Assembly (NCBI GenBank): GCA_039621445.1
Contig: CP154955.1
Span: 60,729,564 to 60,793,563, forward strand
Source: Euglena gracilis
Taxonomy: Eukaryota > Euglenida > Euglenophyceae > Euglenales
Direction: 5' to 3'
DNA length: 64,000 nt
In this document: one piece after another, positions 10,035 through 20,494 of the stretch
Position numbering within the stretch: the stretch's first letter is position 1
Layout: the number at the start of each line of letters is the position of its first letter
Notes under the pieces: generated by a model
The model's input: the letters and a program-made list of their open reading frames with translations, nothing else
Databases searched by the model: none
What the model was told of the DNA's origin: nothing
Translations under genes and position numbers: made by a program

Positions 10035-10614
10035 CCAATGCCAGCATTTGCTCCTCCACATCTTCTTCTTCCCACAGACACTCTTCTTCTTCCTCTTGAT
10101 GTTGTGTTGCCGTTGATGACAGGGGTTGCTGGAGGGGATGTTGGGTTGAGGATGCTGGGGGTGGTTGCGGCTCTTGCTGGGTGACCACTGTTGCTATCGA
10201 TCTTCCTTGTCCTTGGACGGTGCTGTTCTTCTGCGCCCACAGCACCCACTGTGGCGGATCATGCGGATGGAGTGCATCTCTCCATGGCTGCACGTCGAGG
10301 CGATTGACCTTCAACCACGGATATCCGAGGACGAGGTCGCAGCCGATGTCCCCGTCGTGTGCGGTGACGGTGCTGCTCCACTGGCTGCCCACTGGCACGC
10401 CCTCTTCAGTTCTCGCCTCGAAGGAGAGAATAATGGTGGCCTCATTCTTTCCTCCGTTGAGCTCTTCGCCACTCACTGTCTTGAGCAGCAGCGGCTTGCT
10501 GGACTGCGTGAAGCAGGCTTCTGGAAGCAGGTCCCTCCGGCAGAGAGACGTCTGGGCTCCGGTGTCGATGAGCGCTTTTGCTTGGCGGCACTCACCATTG
10601 GCTTCCACGGTCAC
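10035..10614 (-). CDS. Retropepsin-type protease, family A copy 1
   Basis: After a UAA stop that ends the methyltransferase frame, the same frame resumes for 11 sense codons and gives the protease: ALIDTGAQTSLCRRDLLP (active site DTG), then CDLVLGYPWLKVNRLDV (second conserved motif). It cleaves the element polyprotein. The region after about codon 110 is Gln/Pro/Glu-rich linker to RT. No ATG lies before the domain, so expression probably needs readthrough or internal initiation. Confidence 0.85.
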
Positions 10615-10647
10615 TTCCAGCAGCAGCTGGCATCCGCCTCGTCTCCT

Positions 10648-12063
10648 TTACATCCTGCCCACTCGAAAGCGGGCCGGCTTCACATGCCATGGCTTGATGG
10701 TCACCTCTTGCACTTGGCTGTTGCGTACTGCTCCTTCTGCTTCGGTCGCTGCTTGTGGTCCTGTGCCTTGGCACAGGTACTCCACCACGCCGCTTGGGAT
10801 TCTGTACGCCTCCTCTCGTGACACCCTGTGGGGGCACCTGCCTCCCAGCTGGAACCGGTGGCGCCGTCTTCCTTTGTCTCCTTGCACCGAGCTTTTGCAT
10901 CGGCCATCGCACAGCACGTTGGTGAGGTCCCTGGCCATCTCCTTCGGTAACCAGAACCGGGTGGGTTTCCGGTAGCCGAAGTCTTCAAACATGCAGTAGT
11001 CGTGGTCCACGAAAGCCAGGTCTCGGACTACTCGCCTCCTGCGGAGCAGCCCGTGCCGGGGATTCTCGATCCACCACTTCGCCGGAGCGAGGTACCGGAT
11101 GATCTCCCTTGTCTTCCTCACCACCGCATCTGTTCCCCTCAACCGCCTCGGCCTTGTCGTCATTGCCGACGAGTACTCGGTGCATGGTGGGGATGCTGCC
11201 ACCAGATCGAAGTCACCAGGGGAATACTGCTGCCAGTACTCCCATCGCCGGATGTCTGCCACCACATCGGGATGCCACCGGGAGTCCCAGTCGACACTCA
11301 CGACATGGTAGCCCATTGCCTCGAGGGCCCGGCGGACACTGCCCGTCCCGGAGAATAGGTCCAGTGCCCAGAGCTCGCGTCCGCGGCTCTGCTGGTGCTT
11401 CTCTTCTTTTGCTTCTGGCGTCACTGAGCCTGGAGGCACGGATGTGGATGTGGCTTGGGTGATGTTGCTGGATGTTGGATGTGGATGCGGTGTTTCTTGT
11501 GGTAGAAGTTGCCTTGATCCTTCTTGAGGCGGTTGTGGTTGATGCTGGGAATCGCTTGGTGGTTTGTATTGTTGGTGGGGATGCGGCGATGTAGAAGTCT
11601 GTTCCAGTGGAGGTTGTTGTTGAGGTGGATGCTGAGACGAAGATGAAGGTTCTTGTGGGAGAGGTAGCGGGGTGTTTCCTTGTGATGATGATGGTGGTTC
11701 GAGTGGCGGCTGTAGTGGCACTGGATGTCGCGAAGTAGATGACGGTTCCCGTGGGTGATATCGTTGATGAGGATGTCGCTTTGATGACGGTTCCAGAGGC
11801 AGCTGTCGTGGTGATGCAGATGACGGTCCTGGTGGGAGTTGTGGTTGTTGTGGATGCTGTTGAGATGACGAAATCGATTCTCGTGGCGGTTGTAGCGATT
11901 GTGGATGTTGCGGAGGAGATAACGGTTCCTGTGGGCGATGAAGTTGGTGTGGGTGTCGCTGAGATGACGGAGACGGTTCTCGTGGTGGCAGCCACGAAGG
12001 AGGGTGTCGCGAAGAAGATGAAGGTTCTGGTGGACGATAATGTTGGGGTGGATGTCGCTGCAA
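10648..12063 (-). CDS. C5-cytosine DNA methyltransferase domain, family A copy 1
   Basis: A 471-codon frame. Residues 1-229 are Pro/Gln/Ser-rich repeats continuing the upstream region; the MTase spans 230 to about 430. Visible motifs: ALDLFSGTGSV (motif I, AdoMet binding), VSVDWDSRWHP (acidic motif II), AASPPCTEYSS (motif IV, catalytic Cys at about 294), WWIENPRHG (motif VI, ENP where classic enzymes have ENV) and GYRKPTRFW (motif VIII-like Arg). There is no obvious target-recognition domain. The layout resembles the small Dcm-like MTases of phages and algal genomes more than Dnmt1 or Dnmt3. It lies between Gag and protease. Likely activity is 5-methylcytosine formation; the target is unknown. 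Confidence 0.85.
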   Translation of the reverse strand: MQRHPPQHYRPPEPSSSSRHPPSWLPPREPSPSSQRHPHQLHRPQEPLSPPQHPQSLQPPRESISSSQQHPQQPQLPPGPSSASPRQLPLEPSSKRHPHQRYHPREPSSTSRHPVPLQPPLEPPSSSQGNTPLPLPQEPSSSSQHPPQQQPPLEQTSTSPHPHQQYKPPSDSQHQPQPPQEGSRQLLPQETPHPHPTSSNITQATSTSVPPGSVTPEAKEEKHQQSRGRELWALDLFSGTGSVRRALEAMGYHVVSVDWDSRWHPDVVADIRRWEYWQQYSPGDFDLVAASPPCTEYSSAMTTRPRRLRGTDAVVRKTREIIRYLAPAKWWIENPRHGLLRRRRVVRDLAFVDHDYCMFEDFGYRKPTRFWLPKEMARDLTNVLCDGRCKSSVQGDKGRRRHRFQLGGRCPHRVSREEAYRIPSGVVEYLCQGTGPQAATEAEGAVRNSQVQEVTIKPWHVKPARFRVGRM

Positions 12064-12157
12064 AGATGAAGACAGTTCTCGCGGCAGCGGCTGCGATGGC
12101 GAATGTCGTGATGTGGATGAAGGTTCTCGTGGGAGTTGTGGTTGGTGTGGATGTGGC

Positions 12158-13240
12158 TTAGATGATGGAGTCGGTTCTCGTGGCGGCAGCGGCGATGGTG
12201 GATGCTGTGGAGAAGATGAAGGTTCTGGTGGATGTTGACGTTGGAGTAGATGTCGCTTTGATGATGATGCGGGTTCGTGGGGTAGCTGCTGTCGAGGTAG
12301 TTGTTGCGGTGAAGATGAAGGTTCTGGGATGCAGCTTGGATGATGGTGTCAGTTCTAGTGGCGGCGGCTGCAGTCGGGGTCGGGGTTCGGATGTCCGTTC
12401 TGGTGGGAGATGTCGTTGGAGGAGATGTTGGGGTGGGGATGACGGTTCTTGTGGATGATGCCGCTCGTGGGGTGGCTGCTGCGGGTTACATGTCCATTCT
12501 GGTGGGGGATGTCGATGGTGGAGATGCTGGGGTGGAGATGACGGTTCTTGTGGATGATGCCGCTCGTGGGGTGGCTGCTGCGGGTTACATGTCCGTTTTG
12601 GTGGGGGATGTCGATGGTGGAGATGCTGGGGTGTAGATGACGGTTCTTGTGGCTGATGATGCTCGTGGGGTGGCTGCAGCGGGTTAGAGGAGCGTTCTGG
12701 TGGGAGCTGTTGATGGTGGGGATGTTGGAGTGGAGATGACGGTTCTTGTGGCGGATTATGCTCGTGGGGTGGCTGCCGGGTTTCTGGTCGCTTGTTGTCG
12801 GGCTGTTGCATGGCTGTCAGGCTTCTTGGGTGCTCTTCTTGTGGTGGATGCTGGTCCGTGTCACGCAGTGGACGTTGCTTTCTTTGGGGTAGGTGTTGCT
12901 TTTCTTGTTGTGGATGCCGGTTGGTGTCGCGGGTAGGGTGTTGTGTGGTAGATGTTGACCCTTGAGGTGGTTGTCGCGATGAGGTTGTTGTTTCCTGCTT
13001 ACTTCCTTTTCCCTTGGAGTGGTTGTTGTTCTTTGTCGTTGATCTTTGCCATTCCCTTGGCATAGATCTCTCCCCTTCTTCTTCCTTCCTTCCCTTTGTG
13101 CCTTGATCCTTGTCGGGTTGTGTCATCGGAGGTCTTGGCTTGCGGTTTCTTTTCTTCTTCTCCACCACCTGCCATCCTTCCTCCTCTCGATGCCTGGACA
13201 GGGTGGTGGAGCACACCTGCACGGTTCTCACCTCGTGCAC
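12158..13240 (-). CDS. Pro/Gln/His-rich repeat protein region, family A copy 1
   Basis: The frame follows Gag in phase: after the Gag UGA there are 25 sense codons without another stop, and this region has no ATG start. It opens with a basic stretch (EEEGWQVVEKKKRNRKPRP), then Lys/Gln-rich sequence, then tandem units of about 33 residues of the type PPHERHHPQEPSSPPQHLHH. Copy 1 has about two units fewer than copies 2 and 3 (360 against 428 codons). The last 60 or so codons leave the repeat pattern (Thr/Ile-rich), which shows that the true frame has shifted to the one that leads into the MTase. The role is unknown; it may be a disordered linker. Confidence 0.6.
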   Translation of the reverse strand: MHEVRTVQVCSTTLSRHREEEGWQVVEKKKRNRKPRPPMTQPDKDQGTKGRKEEEGERSMPREWQRSTTKNNNHSKGKGSKQETTTSSRQPPQGSTSTTQHPTRDTNRHPQQEKQHLPQRKQRPLRDTDQHPPQEEHPRSLTAMQQPDNKRPETRQPPHEHNPPQEPSSPLQHPHHQQLPPERSSNPLQPPHEHHQPQEPSSTPQHLHHRHPPPKRTCNPQQPPHERHHPQEPSSPPQHLHHRHPPPEWTCNPQQPPHERHHPQEPSSPPQHLLQRHLPPERTSEPRPRLQPPPLELTPSSKLHPRTFIFTATTTSTAATPRTRIIIKATSTPTSTSTRTFIFSTASTIAAAATRTDSII

Positions 13241-13315
13241 TTCCTCCTGCCGGTCTCCGGCTCGGGGTTTTGACTGCCTGCCCAGGCCTCCTCCCCTAGG
13301 GCCTGGGCGGCCCCT

Positions 13316-16300
13316 TCACTCCTCCCACTCCTCCACTGCGGCGACACTCCTCCCCCGGCCGCTGTCTTTTCCTCCTTTGCCTTTTCCATCTCCCTTTCCT
13401 TTGCTCTTGCCTTTCTCATCGCCTTTGCCTTTGCCACCCTTGTCTTGTCCACCACCTTTGCCATCTCCTCCCTTTGACCATTGTGGGTTGCCTTTTCCTT
13501 TGCCTTTGGCATCCCATGAGTTGTTCCACGACGCTCCACCTTGGTACGGGGCATTCTGCCACTGTCCCGATGATGACCACTCTGGTTGTCGATCTCCTCC
13601 CTTCACCGCCGGTGGCGGTGACGGCGCACTTTGGGTGGGCTGTGGTCCGGGTTGCACCGCGATTGTCGGTTGCTCCTCCTTCTTCTCAGACACCTTTGGA
13701 GGTGTCGGGGGCCTCTTATATTGTCGTTTGTTTCCCTTGCCCACTTGCCGGACAGCTTCTTCCTCTTCTTCTTCCGCACCATCCCACTCTGCATCCACTT
13801 CCCGGTGCCACCGCGGCTGTGGCCGACGGTCTTGCCTTTGGGGGCCGGAGCTTTGCTGCGGCTCGGGCGCGTTGGCGATCCGCTGCTCCGTTCGGAGCCA
13901 ACGAGTCATCAGCTCGTTGATTTCCTTCGGCCCCAACTCCGCATTTTCCGGGGAGACCTTGACAACGCTCCCGACTTGGAGCCGCTGCCGGTCATAGAGC
14001 ATTTTCATGGCATGCCGATGCTCTTCCCCTTGCGGCGTCACCTTCACTCGCTTGCCGAACCGTCGCACGGCAAGTGGTCTCAGCCCGGTCTCCGCCAGCA
14101 CCATGTTCTCCACCCCCTCTGTGGCCAAATCGATTGGCAGCCCATCGAGCACCAAGGTGCCCCTCTCTGTCCTTTTGTCCTCCTCCATCGCCAGCTTTCT
14201 TCGCCACGGATCCCTTGGGATCGCATTCATCAACAGGCGACTCAGTTCTGCATCACTGACATCGCCAAGGTGCCCAGCCAGGGTCATCATCTGTGCGTAG
14301 AGCTCACGCCACGACTTCTCTGTTGGCTTGCCCGCATGCGCCATCTTCAGCCGGTGGAGCTTGCCGCGGAGGACCTCCTTGTCTTCCGCCCCGAACTCCA
14401 GGTCGAGGCGCTCCCAGTACTCTTCGTACCCGAGGTCCGGATTGGCTTCCAGCTCCTGGTCCACCAGGAGAGCCCCGGCCTCGTCGAGTGCACTTCGCAG
14501 CAACGCCAATCGCTGTGCATCGGTCATTGCTGGCATCAGCCCTTCCGTTTCTCGTAGAAACGGAATCCACTTTCTTCTCCACATTGGCCAGTCCTCTGCA
14601 ATCCCGCTGAACCTTCCGGGATGTCTGCCGCTGATGGACTCCACGAGTTGTGGGGGTAGGAGTTGGAGTTGTGGACTGACGGTGTGTGCTTGAACTGGGG
14701 CGATGGTCACTTCCACCCCCCGCACCGCCGTTCCGGTTGTGCTCCTGGGTGGCTGTGTCAGTTGCGTCATTGGCATCACTGCTTGTACTGGGACTGATGT
14801 CACTGCTTCACTTTGCACCATTGATCGCGTGCTCTTTCTTGCCAACCTGAGCTCCGGTCGCACCGCAACCGAAGATTGTTGTCGTGCTTGTATTTCTGGG
14901 TACGGTTGGGACGGGAATGTGTGGACCTCTGCACGTTGACGGACTTATTCACGAGGGATGTGTGGTTCCTGGATGGGCGTTGTTGTGTTGAGCTGTAGCC
15001 GTGCGACTTGTCTCGCCAAATCTTGCACTTCTCGCTCCATCTGTTCACTGCTGCTCATATTGGGGCGTGATTGTTGCCGGATTAGATGAATGTCCCTCTG
15101 TATTTCCCTGGGCTGTGTCTTTGTCTCCTTGATGGCCTTGGAGAACGCTCCCTCCCCATGGAGCACTCTCTCCCGCAATTGTTGGATGCCGTCCTCCACC
15201 TCTTCCGTTGATTGGAGTGGTTGTTGTGGGAGTTGAAGTTGTTTGATCTCCTCGTGCATCTTGTTCTCCACCCGCTCCATGGCCCTTGCCAGTGCTTCGT
15301 CCGCCACCTCGACCTTCTTGCTCAGCCGGAGAAGGTCTCTGTCCTTCTCATTTTTGGCTCAGGCCATGGAGGTCTCCGGGGCTTGTACCCTGGCCGCAAG
15401 GTAGTGGAAGTCTTGCACCTGGATCTCGAGCTGTCGGACGTACTCCGTCGTCTCGCGCTTGAACTGCTTGTTGTTCTGCTCGAGAGCCTGCACCTTGAAG
15501 ATCAGATCCTGGATGAGAGTGTTGGATGTGGTCGGTTGTTGGAGTTGCGTTGTCTGTTGTTTTTGCTTCATCTCCTGGATCTCCTTTGCCATCACCGCCA
15601 CCTGAGTCTGTTGTGCTTGTTTCATTGCCTCCACCTCCTTCTTGATCGCCGTCACTTCCTCCACCATTGCCCGTTTCAGTCGGTCTTTCGATTGTTCGAT
15701 TTCTTGGATCCGCACTGTCATTCTGTTCAATGCCACCTCCATCTCCGGGTTCTGGATCGGTTGTTGTGGTTTTGGTGATCCTTTTGCTGCTTGCTGCTCG
15801 TGTTCGTGCCGCATCATTTCCACTACTGACCGGATGTCGCTGTTTCGCGTCCCTGTTTCCATCTTAATCTGCTCCTTCACCATTTGGACCTCGCTTTTGA
15901 CGACGGTGATTCGCGCATCGTGTTTGCTGATTGCGTGCATTGTCGCGGTGTCGATGGCTGCACTCTCGGAGGATGATGATGATGCCGCCTCGGTCTTGAT
16001 CTGCTCCTTCAACCCTTGGACATCTCGTTCCACCATCGCGAAGCGAACCTCGTGCTGTCTGATCGCGGTTTGCGCAGCACTCGCGGCTTCGTGCAGCGTT
16101 GTGGTCTCTGCCGCGCATCGCATCGGAACGTCATACGCACGCGTTGCTTACTCGCGGACGAGATTGACTGCGGTGTCGCACGCGGTGATTTGTCGTTTGA
16201 CTACCTCGATGTCTTGTTGTTGTTGTGCCGCCATCGCCTTGATGTCGTTGAACACCTCGTCCTGCTTGTATTCACCCTCGGTAGGCCACCATCCTCCTTC

Positions 16301-17110
16301 AGACCCCCAAGGTTCCCACCGTTGTTCCTCCCACTGCTCCTGCTCATCTGTCTCCTCTGCTCCCCCTTCCTCTGGGGAGAGTCTCGGGACCTTCTGGGGC
16401 CGGGGAGTGGCCCCAGAGGAGAACGGGGTCCGCAGCCCCATGTCTCGGCTCCCTTGGGGGGGCTGCGGTCCGTCGGTTGGGTCCGGGACGTCGGATGTCG
16501 GGGAGGAGTAGGATGGGGGATGAGGGCTGAAGGATGGGGGATGTGGGGTGTATGAGGAGGAGGGTGGGGGACGGATGGAGAAGATGGAGGGATGGTTTGG
16601 GTCGGAGTCGGTGGGGGAGAAGGGTGAAGGCAGCACTGATGGGGCTTCATCGAGCGATGGGAACGGGGGGAAAAGGGTATTTCCAGTTGACTTTCCTTTC
16701 CGTGGGGTGGGGGTTCGATCCCGAGGGCTATCGAGATCAAAATCATTTGTACTTGGGGACAGCAGGGCTAGGGCTGTGCATTGGGCATCCCCGTGGGGGC
16801 TACCACGGAGATGTGATGGGGGGCCCCCGTAGGGGATTGCGGCCATCGCTGGGGTGGGGTCGCCGAGTGCTGGGCCTCGGCCGGTGACCTGAAGGTTCAC
16901 CTCAGAGTGGGCCGCGAGGAATGGATTGTTGTGTGGGGTAGGGTTGTAAGCCTCTGCTACCAGTTTCCCAGGAGGGGTCCCGGTCTCGCTGGGCTTCCGG
17001 CAGGGTGGGTCCCGGGTCACGGATCCGGCGAGGGGGGGTGCGCGGGTGGGCTCAGCCCCCACGGAGACCCTGGGAAGCTCCGTGGGTGCTTGGAATGGGA
17101 TGGGGTCCAT
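13316..17110 (-). pseudogene. Family A Gag, copy 1, three nonsense mutations
   Basis: The frame is the same as the intact 1264-codon Gag of copy 2. It is interrupted by three single-base stops: near 16147 (CAA to TAA), near 15358 (CGA to TGA, a CpG transition) and near 14944 (GAA to TAA). Domains are as in copy 2: a Pro-rich start encoded in the LTR, long coiled coils, a capsid-like region (WPMWRRKWIPF ... SWRELYAQMM) and a Gly/Lys-rich basic tail. The copy cannot make full-length Gag. Confidence 0.85.
16951..16962 (-). other. Primer binding site, family A copy 1
   Basis: On the coding strand TGGTAGCAGAGG directly follows the LTR end GGGAAAC. It complements the 3' end of eukaryotic initiator tRNA-Met (...CCTCTGCTACCA). 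It lies inside the Gag reading frame. Confidence 0.85.
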
Positions 17111-17598
17111 TTTTTAGTGTTCCCGGCGGCGGAGTGGAGGGGGGTGCCTCCTGCGATGCCTCTGGGGGTCTGCGGAGCCGCTTAGGTGGGCCCTCGCAGG
17201 GGGGAAATTGAGGGGGACAGAGGGGGGGCGGAAAAGCCTGGGTGCTAGGGATTTTCAGGGGGTGCTTCCCACCCTTATAGCCACTTAGCCCAGCCAAATC
17301 CAGCAACTGCCTTTGAAATTGACTTGGGGCGCTCCTGGTAGGCCAATTCCTTGGTGTTTTCTTTGATCTCCTTGAAGGTAATTTCTCCTTTGGCAGTTTC
17401 CTTTGGTTTCTTTGAAATCTTTGAATTTGATTGAATTAAACAATTGAACTTGACAAATGAATTCCAATGCACAAATCAGATTGAATCCATGGAAACAAGG
17501 GAGCCTGCGGAATGCAAATACAAAAAAGGGGGTGGTCAGGTAGTAGCGGAGGTTCCGCTACTTTGTGTGCGCATGCGCTCAGGCCGCCACCGCCCACA
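16963..17598 (-). repeat. 5' LTR of family A copy 1
   Basis: A 636-bp LTR, TGTGGGCGGC...GGGAAAC on the coding strand. A TATAAG sequence lies near 17272-17277 on the coding strand, a possible promoter element (copies 2 and 3 have TATAGG). The Gag ATG at 17110 lies within it, with A at -3 and G at +4. It abuts family B RNase H coding at 17599. Confidence 0.88.
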
Positions 17599-18700
17599 AG
17601 CGTCGTTTCGGCGTGCGTATTCGTCAGCTTCCTGACTTCCATGAAAAGTCGCGTCTCCCTCATCCGGGTTCCCAGGGTAATATCAAGGGGCCCGACTGAG
17701 CGGATCCGCTACTTTTTGTGTGTTACCAGGGGTATAAATAACCACAAGGTTGAACTCACTCAAGAACTCATGCCATCTGCATCGCCTTCCGACCGATGAC
17801 ATGGCCTAGTTCAAATCCTCGGTGTACCAGTGTTGGAGACTCTCATGATCGGTCTTGACGAGGATCTGGACGAGGCTGCTGGCGACCCAGCTGCGAAATT
17901 TCTGGAGTATAAGCACGATTGCGTAGGTTTCCTTCTCGCGTATACTCCACTTGACTTGACCTTTACCATCGCCGCCTGTAGCTTTCGGCTGAAGAAAGCC
18001 ACAGGTCGGAGTTCATTCGCCGCGTTTTGCTGGCTAAGAACTCCGCCAACAGCGTAATCGCTGCTGTCGACTTCCAGGACATATGGTTTGTACGGGTCCG
18101 CAATTCCGAGGACAACATTCTCCAAAAGCAAAACCTTGATTTTCTCAAGGGCCTCGCGCATTTGGTCATCCCAAATGACTTTGGTGTTGTCAACTGCCCG
18201 GTTTTTGAGCTGTTTGTTGAGGGGCACCGCGATTTTCGCGAAGTCCTTCACATAAATCGCGTAATATTGGGCTAATCCCAAAAAGTTTTTGAGGTGAGTA
18301 ATCGTTTTGATTACCTCAGGGGTCCATTTCTTAATGGGTTCGAGTTTACTCGGAGCGGCTTTCCGTTGACCATTGTTGAGGATGTGACCCCAAAATTTTA
18401 TGAGTATCCGAAACAAATGCATTTTCGCGCCTTTCGCGAAAAGCACATGTTTTTGAAAGCAGTTAATACTGCGAAAACATGGTGAAAGTGTGTGACGAGG
18501 ATATCCTCGCTCGACTTTGCGGATGGTGGTGGTGTTCCACCAGCACATCATCAATGTACACAATGGCAAACGGTAAGTCGCGTAAAACACATTGAATCAT
18601 GCGTTGAAACATGGCTGGGCCATTCTTAACACCCATGTGGAGTACCTTCCATTGGTACACACCCTTGGATGTCACAAATGCCATGTATGGTTGGGTGTCA
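17599..18700 (-). pseudogene. Family B RT C-terminal half and RNase H (copy 1)
   Basis: On the minus strand this runs from PYMAFVTSKGVYQWKVL through GPAMFQRMIQCVLRDL and AIVYIDDVLV (catalytic YxDD), the thumb (FWGHILNNGQRKAAP) and RNase H (VLEVDSSDYAVGGVLSQQ; then, in other frames, TDHESLQHW and VVIYTPGHTQKV). Relative to copies 2 and 3 it lacks one base right after YIDDVLV (near 18537). The end of the domain runs straight into the A insertion at 17599. Confidence 0.85.
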
Positions 18701-19505
18701 GGGTACGGCGGAGAGAGAAGGGGGGGCCTCAGTTTCACAAGGCCTTTGCGGTTGAGAAAATTCTCTGGAATGAAGCCCGTGGAGTTATTCTCATACCCAT
18801 CATTCCGGAAGCGGAATGGTTAACCCAACTATCGTACGTGTGTTTTCATTGGTGGGATTTACCCACTAATGTACCGATTTTTGAGGATTTTTGTGGTAAA
18901 ATATTATCACCGTTGCAAGAAATCATTTTTCGGGTATGTTTATTCGATGCATTCGGAATGTCCGAATTCGCGGTGGGAAGGAAGCTCGGTAGCCCCCAGG
19001 GATACCCTGGTGGTTTCCTCAGTCAACGAGAGTGCAGGTCAGCACCCCAAGTCAGCTGAATTCTGTTCGCGGATTACACGCGAATTTCACGGTGTGCTGG
19101 AAAATCCAGTATACGCGTACGACATCGACCCCGCGATACGCGGCCCGTTCGGTGTTTGTAAGATCGAGCTTAAGGAAGGAGCTAAACCAATGCACCGGAA
19201 ATTTTTTCGTTGTTCGGGAGAACGCGAACAAGCTCTCAATGAAATGATTGAGAAGCTTATTCAGCACAAGTGGATTGTGCCCTCGAAAAGCGAGTGGACA
19301 TCCCAAACATTTGTTGTTCCTAAACCCCCAGACCACTGAGGTCAGAAGAAATGGAGACTGGTGCTGGATTACCGGTACCTGAACTCCCAGACAAGGGATG
19401 ATCCCTTCCCGATCCCTGATCGAGGATCTGATCACCAAACAATCGGAAAACCGGTTGCGGTCAATTTTCGATCTGGAGGACGGTTTTCACCAAACGCACT
19501 TGCAC
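18701..19505 (+). pseudogene. Family B RT N-terminal half, inverted (copy 1)
   Basis: Plus-strand coding includes VILIPIIPEAEWLTQLSYV, then the RT start (REFHGVLENPVYAYDIDPAI, SEWTSQTFVVPKP), then DYRYLNSQT and FDLEDGFHQTHLH. If this segment is flipped, FDLEDGFHQTHLH joins naturally to PYMAFVTSKGVYQWKVL on the minus strand at about 18700. A stop (TGA) after VPKPPDH breaks the frame in every copy. Confidence 0.8.
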
Positions 19506-19534
19506 TGTTCCCGCCAGTGGGCGCCCGAATTGTT

Positions 19535-19705
19535 TCAAAACGGCTTTCCGGCTTTTCGGCCGCTGCGAGCGGCGAAAGAGCCGTGGAAAACGGCTGAAAA
19601 GCCGTGTTGAACGGCGAAGATGCCGTTTCTCCGTGCCCTTTTGGAAGAAGAGCCGTTTGGCCGGCGGCACTGGCACAAAAGCCGGTTTTTTTGACTCCGT
19701 CGCGG
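19535..19705. repeat. Inverted-repeat-dense block (copy 1)
   Basis: Same palindromic words as at 790-955, at the right edge of the inverted RT segment. This copy differs at 'ttggaagaagagccg', where copies 2 and 3 read 'ttggcggaaagccg'. Confidence 0.5.
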
Positions 19706-20494
19706 AAAACCGACAAGGAAGGAAGAGACACCGCGGGCGAAGCATTCAATAAGTTTTGGGGGAGGGTGCATCCATAACACCGTATCACCCCAAAATTTAT
19801 CAAATGCGTTGGAGTGTTGTGACCAATGGCGTGGCAAACGGGCACGTGCACTGGATGAAAAGGCATCGCTTTCCAATGCCAAATCAAAGGAATCAGCCAA
19901 TGTCGCGATTTTGGAAAACAAACGTTCCAAAATGCGATATTGACCAAAATTGAAAGCATTCCATACGCGTCTCGCGTATTCATGCACCCGATTTCCGGGT
20001 TGGAGTGTCGAAACACAATGAATGGATGCACAAACATGCGGGCTGTCTTCCACTACCTCAAGGGGTAATACCAAGGGAGTTTGGACAGACTAGGGTTTTC
20101 CCCATTCCGCATCACATTCATACCAAGTGTGATCGCGATTGAATTTAGAAATGACGCTTTTCGTGTTTCCAAACAACGAGGCTAATCCGCGTTGTTGGAG
20201 TACTCGGTGTATCTCTGCGCATTGCGGGCTACAACCACGTGTATCCTTGGGTGTGGATTCCGTATTCGGAATTGCGATTAGTCTCGGATTTTCAACTAAA
20301 CATCCACAATCGAAATCCGATTAGGGGGAAATTCTCCTGCAGTGCACACATTGGAAGGAAGTGTGATGGTGTGACGGGTGTGCGTGTAAGTGGGTGTCGG
20401 TGGCATTAACTGCTGAGCCTTGTACAGGTGTGCCTGGATTCGGCACAACTGGTGGGTAACGGAGTGGTGGTGTAGCTGGGCGACTACTCGACAC
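19706..20494 (-). pseudogene. Family B spacer ORF (copy 1, interrupted)
   Basis: Homologous to the open spacer frames at 715-1749, 42465-43424 and 56206-57165. Here it is broken by substitutions, including a premature stop near 20326 (TAG on plus reading) and others around 20070. The conserved residues LEVVEDSPHVCASIHCVSTL and RVWNAFNFGQYRILERLFS are kept. Confidence 0.45.

Larger units (their letters stand above)
2794..17598 (-). mobile_element. Family A Ty3/gypsy retrotransposon, copy 1, full length
   Basis: The element is 14,805 bp, bounded by LTRs of 634 and 636 bp, with a primer binding site at 16951-16962 and a polypurine tract at 3428-3437. Flanking plus-strand bases are AGCGA (2789-2793) and AGCGT (17599-17603): a target duplication with 4 of 5 bases matching. 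Both flanks are contiguous family B coding sequence, so A inserted into B. The 5' and 3' LTRs differ at roughly 20 positions by eye, so the insertion is not recent. Gag has three nonsense changes and pol has several frameshifts. Confidence 0.9.

Noticed and set aside
10648-12063. Phage or bacterial restriction-modification system
   Set aside because: The MTase lies within a retrotransposon polyprotein frame with LTRs on both sides; no restriction enzyme or prokaryotic gene context is seen.
12340-12760. CRISPR-like array
   Set aside because: The 99-bp units are contiguous coding repeats without unique spacers.
13110-13997. Cys/Ser/Pro-rich plus-strand frames opposite Gag (also near 36014 and 49780)
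   Set aside because: Antisense of the Gly/Lys-rich Gag tail and of the acidic coiled-coil codons.
15345-15365. Dinoflagellate spliced-leader relic (ATTTTTGGCTCAGG)
   Set aside because: The other two copies read ATCTTTGGCTCGGG here and the bases are ordinary Gag codons; a chance match.
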